Positions 43,901 to 54,162 of a DNA stretch of 64,000 bases are shown piece by piece. Below the pieces are notes generated by a model that saw nothing but the letters and a program-made list of their open reading frames with translations, was not told the origin of the DNA and ran no database searches. Origin of the DNA: a virus; the IMG/VR virus record IMGVR_UViG_3300033146_004128, positions 62,001 to 126,000 of that record. One strand, 5' to 3'. Every line of letters begins with the position of its first letter. Positions within the stretch are counted from its first letter, which is position 1. Made by a program: the position numbers and the translations under genes.

Positions 43901-44908
43901 GATGAGAACCTATTGCCTGACAGCACAGCTCTATTTGAGAACGGTGATGCCGATGCAGCATCCATAATGGTAGCTAAAAGCATATCCGAAAATATAGATG
44001 GGAATTTAGTCATGATAAGTGTTGCGCCTGTCCTTTACGGTATGCAGGGGCCATGGAAGAATCCTATAGACTATTTAGATACAAAGGAAAAAGTTATTCT
44101 TTCCGGAGACATATCATATAAGATAAAGCCGAAGAACAGACTCATTCTTGAGTTTGATGTTGGTCCTGAGAATACGTTATCTCTAAACTGCCCAGGTAGA
44201 AAATTTGATGAGATGTATAAGATGATCGATGGGTTTGTAGAGGAAGAAGTTGTGTCAGACGACAAGAAGACCCCAATACAGAGAGGAGATACAACATACT
44301 CTTTAAAATACTCCACACATGTAGGTGACAACATAATTTTGAGAAGAGACATTGTTGTGGACCTTGAGGCGTATCCAGCAAGATTGTCTTATCCCAAGAA
44401 TAATCTAATACGAGAACTCATATCTCCAATAAGAGAAGATGCTCACAGCAAGAAAATGGATGCTAGAGCAGTGTATGTCAGGTTCGACACAAGATATGTA
44501 AGTGAATCAGTAAGGTCATACTATGACAAGTTTATAGAGGCACCAACGGCCCTCACATGTGACTCTTTGCCTGAGGAAGCCATACTTAGTAGAGAACATG
44601 GAAATGATGACTCACTGTACAAGAAAAAGATGATGTCAGTTGATGGTAGCGATCTCATGAGAGTTGGAGGAAAGATATTATTGTCATTTGATAATGATAC
44701 TGATTCGGAGATAACATTAACTCCTGAGTATGACAACTCTAGATGCATGGTAAGTACAAACAAGCAAGGGATAGGGTCAATACCTATCTCAAGTGTTTAT
44801 GAGCTGTTCTCTAAGGACTTATTGTTCGCAGGGATAAGTACAGAGAACCCTATAGGAAGAGTTAAAAAAGGCAAGAAATTTGTCAACACAGAAGTGGAAG
44901 GAATATAA
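40901..44908 (+). CDS. Giant beta-rich virion protein
   Basis: The 1335-residue product is one of the largest in the window. Nearly all of it is beta-strand-like with acidic loops and no low-complexity, coiled-coil or membrane segments. Short units of the type hydrophobic-x-[DG]-x-x-[YF] recur, for example SITLDGISYNSQG and QRGDTTYSLKYS, and similar units occur in several downstream proteins. AGGAACTAAA precedes the ATG. No family or enzymatic motif is recognised. A large tail, baseplate or fibre component is inferred from size and context. Confidence 0.6.
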   Translation: MSKFIEEHVNVDTIHNLARVYTKDLGNENCMVSTAGVKLSTNRSLMLSLGIGATVPVIGEYIEIQVPGGDYLSMYAYSVPDSTSTMGHIYSIGYDIEHLGYIDQEHWDEDATHEDRVNAVFRFVTMKRMKARQSITLDGISYNSQGMVQSGGAKDVAMPITLDMETMSFGDIDRQLSTYNMAKLSREVSIVRFNKDNKLCLTINTDRINDNFIGMIEYEMLDSSSSVEDSIAKKKIIINSSVSGLVDIPVVEGMFIDRVVTGDDLLRTVEVIQSECETAVIIDDGTISKGEWFAVNKTQYNMRVSMQNGESVTLDPYGIVKTGSSQPQSAAIFKPVYARPSTVSGNIDNEVLYKHPKRFEITHAGGYFMYPAVSVIHGIDSDSLVYVGNASGGGYVNIGPYEIGADILDGTHEINQFGDGLDKFFAIRYRGVDIRLLNHEVYAKLESDLDFTKVELGDEFHYGWRVATIGDVEFRGRYDEHYGSVHRNKSFMYESNYIVSSESVDSEVIGHVYPTEFFRMARLKNKTCQTFSDFPMPDGHANAKNRYEAGEVTVVFEEGDGYLLVGNNKEVENDNITYSCLAVGGKLSDVPVVVESFGFVSRETMLGLPSEHFLSSSIKMSNVSRTRKRYSGAIENITSEYLLMWIKLRKVGTTEENLFVEHEYADESSMHLGFSGYLAKGGSCEGSVDPVSRLTAITNMLKYPVYHESKNGSIVPRELNRLELPVNKAVTHMSGNYYGNINTHTIDGVDGVRITALSLQSPTRVVDTSIITDPVVLRSDETLFLRNSVVAFPEIGFFYHTLDEVEFNDIMTYQKTEIREPSRRGVRITWEDYELDAYLEYRAADTNVFSVYELRRASSSVVCHIEQRFPDAAIDVSKMNNVDGLYDEYRGDQHADSNNMLQKCIPMYLANFLLENYGHAQNIAGVWDESSGILIDDASLEFVSEDAEAGVRVVPVCSGSEPMDIVDHYAMLSIMKTGKPYDVSTETRVKMSKSGLVQGIDENLLPDSTALFENGDADAASIMVAKSISENIDGNLVMISVAPVLYGMQGPWKNPIDYLDTKEKVILSGDISYKIKPKNRLILEFDVGPENTLSLNCPGRKFDEMYKMIDGFVEEEVVSDDKKTPIQRGDTTYSLKYSTHVGDNIILRRDIVVDLEAYPARLSYPKNNLIRELISPIREDAHSKKMDARAVYVRFDTRYVSESVRSYYDKFIEAPTALTCDSLPEEAILSREHGNDDSLYKKKMMSVDGSDLMRVGGKILLSFDNDTDSEITLTPEYDNSRCMVSTNKQGIGSIPISSVYELFSKDLLFAGISTENPIGRVKKGKKFVNTEVEGI

Positions 44909-44909
44909 T

Positions 44910-46652
44910 ATGCTTTGGATAAATGAAGAATTGGTTAGCTACGATAAGGCTATAAATGGATTAAATTTTGATAAGCTTGGTCATGAGACTGGGCTTGGTT
45001 CATGGGGTGCACTTTTGACTGTTGAAGATAGCTTTGATACTCCACTGTCCCTATTTATAGGTCTTAAGTTTGATGTTGTAAGCATCATAACAAACAGATT
45101 TATAACCACTTTTGTAAATATACCTAGGGAGATAAAAGAGAGATCCCAAAAGCTTAGAGGAGGTAGACCATTATCTGACTCCATATCTGGAATCTCAAAC
45201 TTCATACCAGACATAGATGGTGAAAACGTGATAACATTCTATATAGATACTCATAGGGTAGACATAGATGTTGTTGAGATGTCAAATGTGCTATATAAGT
45301 ACGCAGACACAACAGAGGAGTACGCTGCACTAGCAAGAGATGTGGTGTTCTTGTCCGGTGGGAAGAGGGCATCAAGAGCAATATCTGCATCAATGCTTAG
45401 GGTGTATGATGGCAATCTTGAAAATTTTGGCTTCATATTCACTAGGAGTGGAGTAAATTTTGTTCTTAATGAGATGATGGTGGACGAGGACCTATTAAAT
45501 GATGAGATAAAGTTCACATACTGGCTAACTCCACATGACAGGGAAGAGTACTCTTTTTTTGAGAACAACAACAACGTTAAGGCTGAGGGGGGATCAGAAT
45601 TTGTAGATGGTCTTGGGGTAGAGAAGGTTTCAGGGTATGAGACAGATAAGTTATATCAATATGACAGAAGAGGTATGAGAAATGGATACTATGATATCAC
45701 TGTTGAAAATCCACTAATAAATTCAGGATATACAGATGGCACCATAGAGGTGCATGACACATTCCAGTATACAAAAGATACCGGGGCAAGGATACATAAG
45801 CATAAGGCAGGTGTAGAGATAGACGCTGGATACCAAGATCATACATCGAAAGTTCTGTCATCTCTTGTCCCTGATGAGGGAACCGGAGATAAGCTATCTA
45901 AGATATCACAGATATTGACTCCAATATTCAAGCTAGGCGCACTAAAAATGATGAAAGACGGATACAATGGAAGCTTTACCGACACATTCAATAGCACAGT
46001 GACAGGTGTCGTAATAGATGCTGTCCTTGAGGCTATAGAGCTCACTAGTGAAGAGATACCAGACTCAACAAAGACATATGTATCGAACAATATAAAGGAT
46101 ACCCTAGTCATCCCGTTGGCAATGATGAATAAAATGCATTCATTTGAAGACATAGATGTTCAAAGTATTTATGAAAGTATTGTTTTTATCTATCATCCAG
46201 TCATAGACAAATTTGTGTTTTACGAATTTGGGCAGAATGATCCTGCCATTGTAACAGAGGACTCCATAATATTCACATCAGATGGTACACGATATGGGAT
46301 AGACATGTCAGGCAATGACAATGAGTTTATATGGTCAAACTTCAAGAAGAAATTTAGGCTTGATTCATCAAGATGGATAAACGCATATGGTGAGGTTTCC
46401 GATAATGATACATTTGTAGAGGAGAGTAGCAGAAGTCTTGAACCATTGTATAGTGTACTAAGTAAAGAGGATTCTGGAGTTCCATATTATGATGACCTGA
46501 CATTTGAAGGAAAATCTGCTAAAATTATGGTAATAAACAAAAAAGATATTCGAGAAATCGTTAGGAAAACACATGGCGAAGTTGCCGGTGAATATATCCT
46601 TGGTTTAAAGACAGGTGATGTAGAAATTGTAAGGGATGGATTATGGATGTAA
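44910..46652 (+). CDS. Mixed alpha/beta virion-type protein
   Basis: I start at the ATG at 44910 with GGAAGGA upstream; the frame is open further upstream only through the end of the previous gene. The 580-residue product has a beta-rich start, a helical part near 310-420 (LSKISQILTPIFKLGALKMM), and then a beta unit with IIFTSDGTRYGIDMSG, one of the recurring DGxxY hairpins in this region. Its last codons overlap the next gene by 10 nt. No family is recognised. Confidence 0.6.
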   Translation: MLWINEELVSYDKAINGLNFDKLGHETGLGSWGALLTVEDSFDTPLSLFIGLKFDVVSIITNRFITTFVNIPREIKERSQKLRGGRPLSDSISGISNFIPDIDGENVITFYIDTHRVDIDVVEMSNVLYKYADTTEEYAALARDVVFLSGGKRASRAISASMLRVYDGNLENFGFIFTRSGVNFVLNEMMVDEDLLNDEIKFTYWLTPHDREEYSFFENNNNVKAEGGSEFVDGLGVEKVSGYETDKLYQYDRRGMRNGYYDITVENPLINSGYTDGTIEVHDTFQYTKDTGARIHKHKAGVEIDAGYQDHTSKVLSSLVPDEGTGDKLSKISQILTPIFKLGALKMMKDGYNGSFTDTFNSTVTGVVIDAVLEAIELTSEEIPDSTKTYVSNNIKDTLVIPLAMMNKMHSFEDIDVQSIYESIVFIYHPVIDKFVFYEFGQNDPAIVTEDSIIFTSDGTRYGIDMSGNDNEFIWSNFKKKFRLDSSRWINAYGEVSDNDTFVEESSRSLEPLYSVLSKEDSGVPYYDDLTFEGKSAKIMVINKKDIREIVRKTHGEVAGEYILGLKTGDVEIVRDGLWM

Positions 46653-49600
46653 AATCAACGCACACAGAGCAGGTGGCTGAAGATGCTCTATGGAGAATAA
46701 AACAAGATACGTTTTTTAGGATAATGGATCAAGTTGGCCAGATACATGTAGACGACCAGATACCTCCATTGATGAAGAATATATCTCTATATCTAGAGTC
46801 AGATGCTGATAATACGTTCATCCAGACAAAGTTCCAAGGAATATATAGAGCTACAAGATATAATGTCACCATCCGTGAGTTTTCAAAATTTGATGACAAT
46901 AACTGGGTTGTATACATAGACGTATATAATATCCCAGACATAAAGGACGGTGTTGTTACAGACCTAAATATAGAGAACTCTTTTGCTCAGATAGAGGCCT
47001 TTACTATTGGTGCCGTAGACGGAGTCATAATGATTGCCCCACGAGAGGCAGAGAGATTAATAGCTATCACTGAAGACTTTGAGACTAAGAAGTTGAAAGT
47101 GTGTCTAAAAGAGCTCCGGGAGTTCATGGCTCTTCAGGAAAATAGAAATGGGTACAAAACAGATCAGTTTGATGACGAAGTTTATATTATAGATTCACCT
47201 GCTCCTATGTTCGCAAAAGATACCGTAATGTATAGAGATTCAGACTATGTTGGAATGTGGATATCCTTTGGAACATTGTTGAAATTCGATCTTAGGAATC
47301 TAAATGTGTTTAACATAGATGGAGTTAAGGTAGGTGCTGTGGATATAGGTTCCGGATCTCCGCAAATAAATGCACTAAAATTACTTAGCAACTCTGCATA
47401 TGGATATGCATCAATACTGTTCGACAAGGAATCGTTATTCTCAAAGATAATGGATTATTCAAGAAGATATGTGTATGAGACAAACATGGAAGATGGAACT
47501 AGAATATGTGTTGACAATATACTTGAAACACTTCAAGAGAAGGGTATACTCGGACTGTTATATGAAGATTTTGATGTCGTTAGCAACTACCCTATGATGG
47601 CATTTGACGAAGTAACTGGTGAAGTAAAGAAGATACTCAGCACAATGATAAAGTTTAAATATAGAAATGAGTATATATACATGGTTCTGGATATGCCAAA
47701 TAATAAAATGTACTTTGCATCATACGCAGGACGCATACAGGACTTCTACAACAGTAAGTACGAGTATAATGTCAAGATAATGAATGATATGTGGATAACA
47801 AAGGTAAATGACATCAGTCCTGACAACTTTATTTTGTTTACCGGCTTTCCTAACTTGCAACACAATAAAGTTATAGACATATACTTCGATGACACTATAG
47901 AGACATTTAGTGACTTGGACAAGAGCTTCTCTATTGATGTTACTGAGTTCGACGGATTTTATAGGGACTCTGTACTGCACCCAAATGAGGAAAGCTATGA
48001 TAGAAACACTGACCTTGTACATTCGTATGGTAACAACCCATTCCCTTTAGTGTCAGGACTTATTGCATATCAACCAAAAGATTATGTTGGTCGCACGCAG
48101 AGATATGAACTTGATACACATGCAGAGCCAATAATAACTACATTTATAGACCCTGAGAATAAAGCAGCATACCTGATGGTTCCAGGAGTAAAGACAAACT
48201 GTCTCGTAGATAAGATGGACACACCTATAGGAGCACACGATTTTATCAACAACTATATGGTAAGATGGTTTAAGGGAGAGGATGTTGACGAGTGGATAAA
48301 AGAGGCAGAGCAAGGCGGATTCGCCCATATGGTTCGCAGAGCATATTATAATAATGGATGGACTATTGTAAAGACAGGTGAAGATACCTACTCTACACTG
48401 AAGCTAAATTCTACTAGGCTTATGTATGTATATAATGGAGCTGTCGAGCACCTATGCTACCCAGAAACACAAATTCTTGTTGATATGGCAGAAAAGCTAC
48501 GGGAAAACATGTCTGAAAGTGAAGTAAAGCAAGAGGTAATGGCCCAGGCAAGTAAAGTTGCTGACAAGATAACTGCTAAAGTTATGACTCAGATAAGAGC
48601 CATAGATACGCAATTTATCCAAGAAATAATGGAAAAGTCAAACCAGGTAGTATCTGTTGTTGACTACGCTACTCCAAGATTCGACTTTGATAGGTTCGAA
48701 GATGCGGACAATATCTACGTGAACAATGCTCCTTCTGGGCCGGTTCTTAATCATGCTCTTCTTTTTGAAGACACATTCCACATGATGCAGCAAAAAATGA
48801 AGTCTGAGTACTTTGATGATATGGGATTTGAAATTCTACCAGCAGAGGTATATTGCCCTTACTTCAAGGGTCTAGTTGCTGAAAAGTCTGGCGATATCAC
48901 CCACATAGAAGTTACATCAGATATGTCAAACTCTATAGAAATACTGAAGAATAAATCCATAGGCATAAGGCTAAAGGGGGACAGTATATCTAGAGAGGGC
49001 ACAATAAATGTGGAGGGCAATGTGTTTAGCGTAAAGGATGCCTATACGAAGAATATAGAGCTAAATTACTTTGGAGTAAGGACCATAAACGGAGAAGACT
49101 TCAATATCTATAAGCTAACAACATTCACAACGATGTCCGATGCAGTAAGAGATGCATATGCTGCAGGATTTACGGAGTTTACGCAGAAAGCATCAGAAGA
49201 TGCAGGTGTAGATTACGAGGAGCAGAAGAGATACATACATGGCATAATGGGTATAGACTCTTCGCCTACAGAAATAGAGGTTCCGCCAATTCCTTCAGGG
49301 CAGCCACTATATATTGCAAACATAGAGAATAAACTTATGGTATCTCTAGACGGGAATTCATTTATGGATGCACCTATTGGTTCTGATGGGGTAGAGTTGT
49401 CAGCAAGAATAACAATAGAGGATAAGGTTAGATTTTTGTCTATGCTGAGGAATATTGTAAATGCTGACAAGAATAGTGTTTCGTTCAAGCTTTCTTATGC
49501 GGAGGCTCATGTTGCTGACGATGTGTATTCTGTTGGTGTTAAAGAAATGTGGATAGATCATACCGATATTCTCACTAGAGGAACGGTTTCTGTCACCGCA

Positions 49601-49960
49601 AGAATGTTTGTAGATAACGGTCAGATTGTTTTAGATGATAATCATGATATAATATACTCTCAAGATGATGAGTTTATGATAACCAAAGAAGTTGACATAG
49701 ATGGGTACGTGAGCGATGATGGCGACAGACTAAAGATACTTGTCAATATGGACGTGATATACTACACAAGCATACCTACTACCGATATCACATATGGCAC
49801 AGCTCAAGAGCTAATGATTCAAGATACAACATACAAGATAAGACTCGGACTTCCTGTATCTCTTTCTGTTCTAAATGGAGGGTACGTTTTTGTTGACAGA
49901 GACGATGCACATGAGAATGGTGTGTCTGGGTGGTTTGATTTTACTAAGATGGGAGACTAA
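46643..49960 (+). CDS. Giant beta-rich virion protein with a helical rod
   Basis: The start overlaps the previous gene by 10 nt and has AAGGGA 6 nt upstream. The 1105-residue product is mainly beta, with a helical, coiled-coil-like segment at about residues 610-670 (MAEKLRENMSESEVKQEVM, then SKVADKITAKVMTQIRA). The unit YIYMVLDMPNNKMYFASYAG is a form of the recurring strand-turn-strand module in this region. No enzyme signature was seen. Confidence 0.6.
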   Translation: MDVKSTHTEQVAEDALWRIKQDTFFRIMDQVGQIHVDDQIPPLMKNISLYLESDADNTFIQTKFQGIYRATRYNVTIREFSKFDDNNWVVYIDVYNIPDIKDGVVTDLNIENSFAQIEAFTIGAVDGVIMIAPREAERLIAITEDFETKKLKVCLKELREFMALQENRNGYKTDQFDDEVYIIDSPAPMFAKDTVMYRDSDYVGMWISFGTLLKFDLRNLNVFNIDGVKVGAVDIGSGSPQINALKLLSNSAYGYASILFDKESLFSKIMDYSRRYVYETNMEDGTRICVDNILETLQEKGILGLLYEDFDVVSNYPMMAFDEVTGEVKKILSTMIKFKYRNEYIYMVLDMPNNKMYFASYAGRIQDFYNSKYEYNVKIMNDMWITKVNDISPDNFILFTGFPNLQHNKVIDIYFDDTIETFSDLDKSFSIDVTEFDGFYRDSVLHPNEESYDRNTDLVHSYGNNPFPLVSGLIAYQPKDYVGRTQRYELDTHAEPIITTFIDPENKAAYLMVPGVKTNCLVDKMDTPIGAHDFINNYMVRWFKGEDVDEWIKEAEQGGFAHMVRRAYYNNGWTIVKTGEDTYSTLKLNSTRLMYVYNGAVEHLCYPETQILVDMAEKLRENMSESEVKQEVMAQASKVADKITAKVMTQIRAIDTQFIQEIMEKSNQVVSVVDYATPRFDFDRFEDADNIYVNNAPSGPVLNHALLFEDTFHMMQQKMKSEYFDDMGFEILPAEVYCPYFKGLVAEKSGDITHIEVTSDMSNSIEILKNKSIGIRLKGDSISREGTINVEGNVFSVKDAYTKNIELNYFGVRTINGEDFNIYKLTTFTTMSDAVRDAYAAGFTEFTQKASEDAGVDYEEQKRYIHGIMGIDSSPTEIEVPPIPSGQPLYIANIENKLMVSLDGNSFMDAPIGSDGVELSARITIEDKVRFLSMLRNIVNADKNSVSFKLSYAEAHVADDVYSVGVKEMWIDHTDILTRGTVSVTARMFVDNGQIVLDDNHDIIYSQDDEFMITKEVDIDGYVSDDGDRLKILVNMDVIYYTSIPTTDITYGTAQELMIQDTTYKIRLGLPVSLSVLNGGYVFVDRDDAHENGVSGWFDFTKMGD

Positions 49961-50722
49961 ATGTACGACAATACAAATGGATACAGAGCGATTGTGACAG
50001 ACTGCGAGTTTGTTACAGAGGAATTAGACGGCATGGGAGAGGTCTCTTTCTATGCAAAGTCTGGTGATAACCCTGAGATAAATATTTATCCAGCGGACAC
50101 ACAAGCAAGTCTTGAACCTTTTCTTGAGGGGAATGGTGACTATGTCATGTTTGCATACATAGGCCAAGCGCCATCATTTTCATACGACTATCATATTGAT
50201 GAGGTGACAGAGGGAAGCATTCTTTCTGTGAGGACTGACCACAGCTTATTTTTTGATGTAGAATTTGATCCAAGTGCAGACCTTCTAACAGGGTACATTA
50301 GGAGGGCCATATCTGCAGCTTCTTTTACCGGTAAGAATATAGTGAATCAATTTGCAGGCAAGAATGATGTCGGAGTAGAAACCTTTATGTTACAGATGCT
50401 GTTTCCAGACCCTGCGATCAATGGAGGAAATATAGATATTGTCGCATATGGAAACGGAGAGAGAAACCATATTGCTAGGTCAAAAGTAGAAACAACCTCA
50501 TATGGCTCTCTAAGAAAGAAGCTTAGAATAGTTCTCGGCGATAGCACCAAGCTTATATCCGTATCATTCGGAAGGCTTGATGCCGGAAATATGTATAGTG
50601 GAGGAGAAGAGATCTTAGAAACAAAAGCTATACAGGAACTTGGAAGCGATCAGATGTTCCGAACGATAACAAGAATGCTTGATGCCCCAAACAAGATTTA
50701 TAATACAGAGGTGAATATATAA
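49961..50722 (+). CDS. Beta-rich protein of unknown function
   Basis: The 253-residue product starts directly after the previous stop with GGGAG upstream and ends overlapping the next ATG (TAATG). It is beta-rich in the first 130 residues, with an alpha/beta C-terminal half (LRKKLRIVLGDSTKLISVSFG). No family is recognised. It sits between two proteins above 1100 residues and is probably a small partner in the same assembly. Confidence 0.55.
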   Translation: MYDNTNGYRAIVTDCEFVTEELDGMGEVSFYAKSGDNPEINIYPADTQASLEPFLEGNGDYVMFAYIGQAPSFSYDYHIDEVTEGSILSVRTDHSLFFDVEFDPSADLLTGYIRRAISAASFTGKNIVNQFAGKNDVGVETFMLQMLFPDPAINGGNIDIVAYGNGERNHIARSKVETTSYGSLRKKLRIVLGDSTKLISVSFGRLDAGNMYSGGEEILETKAIQELGSDQMFRTITRMLDAPNKIYNTEVNI

Positions 50723-53700
50723 TGTCAAATTTTTTTACAATCATGGATCCTTCTATAGGGTTGGTATACAAAGAGGAAAACAAGAAGAATGGAGTAGCCG
50801 GTATTTCATTCTACTTCACAAGAAAGACTGTTGATAGCAACCTTCCAATAGAGATATCATTCGTTGACTATGACGGAGAGATCAATGCTGTATCAAGACA
50901 ACTAAACGGAAGCTTCCTTGACTCTGCTTCAATAGATGGTGTTGACAAGTTCATGTACATGAATGATATTATTTTTGATAAAAATGAGATAGCAAATGCA
51001 CTTTCTACAATACCAAACGAAGAGGTTGATAATGATATCGTTTCAATTATTGATGGGCTATTTGGGATAGATATTTCAGGAGTAGACAACATAGAAGCTC
51101 TTGAGTTTGACAAAGTTGTATATGTTGATAGACTAGATGTTGATGGAACATCAAACTACCTAGACGGATACATGTTAATATTCCATGACATATCAACAAA
51201 GACAGTCAAGCTTGCTCTGTATGCAGGAGAACTTGTAGCATACACGTATGAAGACTATAAAGATCAGCTCAATGAGTATGGTAAGAGTAGGATATTGTCT
51301 GAGATACTTGTTACTAACTCAACAAGCAAGACGATCATAAAAAACACATCTCCATTCAGAGTTAAGATAAAAATGGATAGATATACATATGACGTAAATA
51401 GAGCAGTGTATAGAGACAAGAGTTTCACTATAAATTATGATGATGGATTTACATTTGTGCTTACTCCTGGACAAGAATACTCATTCGTACACGATAATGC
51501 TCAAAGAGAGAGATCGTACTCTCTTCTAGACAACCCGATAGACCCACCTAGAGGACCAATATACTCAATGAACTCATGGGAGTATAATGATGCAAGTGAA
51601 TATATTGTAGAGGCTCCATTCAAGCTATCTTTCCAAGAGGTGATAAGCCCGGTTGGGGTAACTGACCCGGATAGATACCTAGCGGTAAGCTCAATGCATA
51701 ATTTGTTCAAGGATAAGTACTCATTCGAGAGAGCAATAGTTGACAAAAATGATGATCTTCTTGGGCTTGAAGTAATAAGCAGTCATGGCACTATAAAGGT
51801 TTCAAATGACAGTGTATTTAAAGATTTTGCATCCAGTGGCGGAGCATCCGTATTCGCTGACAAAATAAGAGTCATGCTAAAGTCAAAACTTAAAAAGATA
51901 TACTCTTATCTTGGTCAGGATGAGATGAATATACTTGTTGACTATTCAATAGAGAGCACAAGATATAGAATATTAGACATACAGAATAGGATAGTATACA
52001 ATGATACGATATCTATGCCACAGCAGGCATTCACAGTAACTATAGGTCTTATTGGAAATATAGATGAAGTATTGCAAAAGAGTAGTCATCTTGAGTACGA
52101 GATGATTGTTAAAAAAGGCGACCTCCCATGCAAGTCAGACAGAAAAGCACTTATCAACAAGATTATAGGGGCAGAGCTATTCACATCAGACTATCTATCT
52201 TTCAATGTAAATGACGTACTGAATAACCCGACAAAGAAGGTGTACCAGGGCCCGTCGTACAAGACATATAACGGAGAGATAGATGATGCATACGAGATGT
52301 ATCAGAAGAGAATGGTATCAGAGATAGAGGGATTCGGACTCGTTAACTCATCAGACATACTCAGCTCTAAAGAATTTGCTGCTGTAATGCCTGTATTTAA
52401 TATGCTATCTGAGGGAAGTGATGGATGTACCGAAGATTTTGTTTTTGATATAGAAGAAAGCATAGATGAGCATGGACTTGAGATAAGCCTAAATGACATG
52501 CTTAAAAAGATGAGACAAGTGGCATACATATACAGACAAAAAGAGGAGATCATAGCCACTGTGTCTTTAGGTATCACTCTTGATAATGAATGGTACTTCT
52601 GTGGTGAGGACTTCTTCCCTGCCTCTGTGATAGAGAACTCTGAATATACTACATATATGGATAATGATGTGGTTACTATGTCTAGAGATATAGAGGGAGG
52701 GAATGTTCCTATCTATGATAAGAAATTATTCCTCGACTCAAATGATTGGGACGAAGACTATAAGCAGCAGATGCACGATGCCTTCATGGCCTTTGTTGTT
52801 GGGTCAATAGACACATCCACTATATACGATAATCCGGGACTTAAATATATCGTAGATCACCTACTAGATAGGCAGAGAAAGTTATCATTCTCTTATGATG
52901 ATATTTTCATACATGCGAGAGATATCGTTTTTTCTAAGAAAGTAGAGCACGTAAGAAATACAATGATAATGCCCAATATATTTGAGCAGATGATAGCTGA
53001 CGGGAAGACAAACTTCACAGGATATGTTGGAGATGACGATGCCCACTATTTTGGAAAATTAAAAGCTGAATATCATGAGAACTACTACTATATATCGCAT
53101 GATGAACCACTAGATTCTGCATACGAGATAGGCCACACTGTTAGTGCAATGATGAATACGGACTCCATAAAGAATGGATCATTACTTTACCGTGAGCCAG
53201 GGAAACTGCTATTCGGTGTGAATACAGGATCATTTACTCAAGTTGACACTCTCTCAGTTAAGAAGGAGACAAATGTAATTATGGATGGCGAGAGATATGC
53301 ATTTGCGCTTAGCCTTGTAAAAAATGACGTGAAAGAGATGTCCATATGCTATGACTACAAGACAAAGAATCTGAAGATAGTAAATTTAGGAAGCTTCACA
53401 ATACACAGTTTCCCTTTGCTTATGGCATCGTTTGATGTATTACTGCATGACTACTATAGCTCATTAGAGGGGTATAAGCGTGTCGCTCTAGGAGTATACG
53501 ACTACTATGAGTCTGACATAGATAGCGGAACACTAAGTAAGCAATATCTTCTCGTAAATAATACACTACAGGCAGAGGATAAATATATCCTGCTTAAGGC
53601 TACAGTTGGATTGTATGATGCACAAGTTATGGTTGATGCGGATAGTGCGCAATGGAAGTATATGTATATGTCTGGGCTAAATAATGGAATTAGAGTTAGG

Positions 53701-54150
53701 TTTACTGGCGGAGATCTGCAGATACAGAAAGGAGATAGGGGTACATCCACGATACCAAGAACACTGATGGAAAACTATCCTGACACAACGTTAGCTATAG
53801 ATGGAGCCTATATTAAATTATATAGACTAGAAAGATTCCTCCCAGTAAGGTATAATAACGAAAGCATTACAAGAACGATAATAAAAGTTACCGATGCTGA
53901 TGGAGCATTATCATCATTGATTGGGTCTTTAACCATTGTTGATTTCGGCAGCTATAAGGAAGTCTTGTCTCCTAATGGGAAAAAGTATGCATTTGCGTTA
54001 GGCGGAGAAGGTATCGTTGGGTGGAGTTCATCAAACGGGTACACCATGCCTCCAGAGAAGCTACTTGACATAGACGAAATATTGTACAATAAAGATGCTA
54101 TACACACTATTACGATTGACGATATAGTCTTTCAGATTACTTTTGAATAG
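50722..54150 (+). CDS. Giant beta-rich virion protein
   Basis: The 1142-residue product is beta-rich throughout with scattered helices. Recurring hairpin units include IFHDISTKTVKLALYAGEL, VIMDGERYAFALSLV, ICYDYKTKNLKIVNLGSF and SPNGKKYAFALGG. GAGGTG precedes the ATG. Two or more of these units sit in comparable positions before aromatic, Tyr-rich stretches, suggesting internal duplication. No family is recognised. Confidence 0.6.
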   Translation: MSNFFTIMDPSIGLVYKEENKKNGVAGISFYFTRKTVDSNLPIEISFVDYDGEINAVSRQLNGSFLDSASIDGVDKFMYMNDIIFDKNEIANALSTIPNEEVDNDIVSIIDGLFGIDISGVDNIEALEFDKVVYVDRLDVDGTSNYLDGYMLIFHDISTKTVKLALYAGELVAYTYEDYKDQLNEYGKSRILSEILVTNSTSKTIIKNTSPFRVKIKMDRYTYDVNRAVYRDKSFTINYDDGFTFVLTPGQEYSFVHDNAQRERSYSLLDNPIDPPRGPIYSMNSWEYNDASEYIVEAPFKLSFQEVISPVGVTDPDRYLAVSSMHNLFKDKYSFERAIVDKNDDLLGLEVISSHGTIKVSNDSVFKDFASSGGASVFADKIRVMLKSKLKKIYSYLGQDEMNILVDYSIESTRYRILDIQNRIVYNDTISMPQQAFTVTIGLIGNIDEVLQKSSHLEYEMIVKKGDLPCKSDRKALINKIIGAELFTSDYLSFNVNDVLNNPTKKVYQGPSYKTYNGEIDDAYEMYQKRMVSEIEGFGLVNSSDILSSKEFAAVMPVFNMLSEGSDGCTEDFVFDIEESIDEHGLEISLNDMLKKMRQVAYIYRQKEEIIATVSLGITLDNEWYFCGEDFFPASVIENSEYTTYMDNDVVTMSRDIEGGNVPIYDKKLFLDSNDWDEDYKQQMHDAFMAFVVGSIDTSTIYDNPGLKYIVDHLLDRQRKLSFSYDDIFIHARDIVFSKKVEHVRNTMIMPNIFEQMIADGKTNFTGYVGDDDAHYFGKLKAEYHENYYYISHDEPLDSAYEIGHTVSAMMNTDSIKNGSLLYREPGKLLFGVNTGSFTQVDTLSVKKETNVIMDGERYAFALSLVKNDVKEMSICYDYKTKNLKIVNLGSFTIHSFPLLMASFDVLLHDYYSSLEGYKRVALGVYDYYESDIDSGTLSKQYLLVNNTLQAEDKYILLKATVGLYDAQVMVDADSAQWKYMYMSGLNNGIRVRFTGGDLQIQKGDRGTSTIPRTLMENYPDTTLAIDGAYIKLYRLERFLPVRYNNESITRTIIKVTDADGALSSLIGSLTIVDFGSYKEVLSPNGKKYAFALGGEGIVGWSSSNGYTMPPEKLLDIDEILYNKDAIHTITIDDIVFQITFE

Positions 54151-54162
54151 AAGGATTTCTAA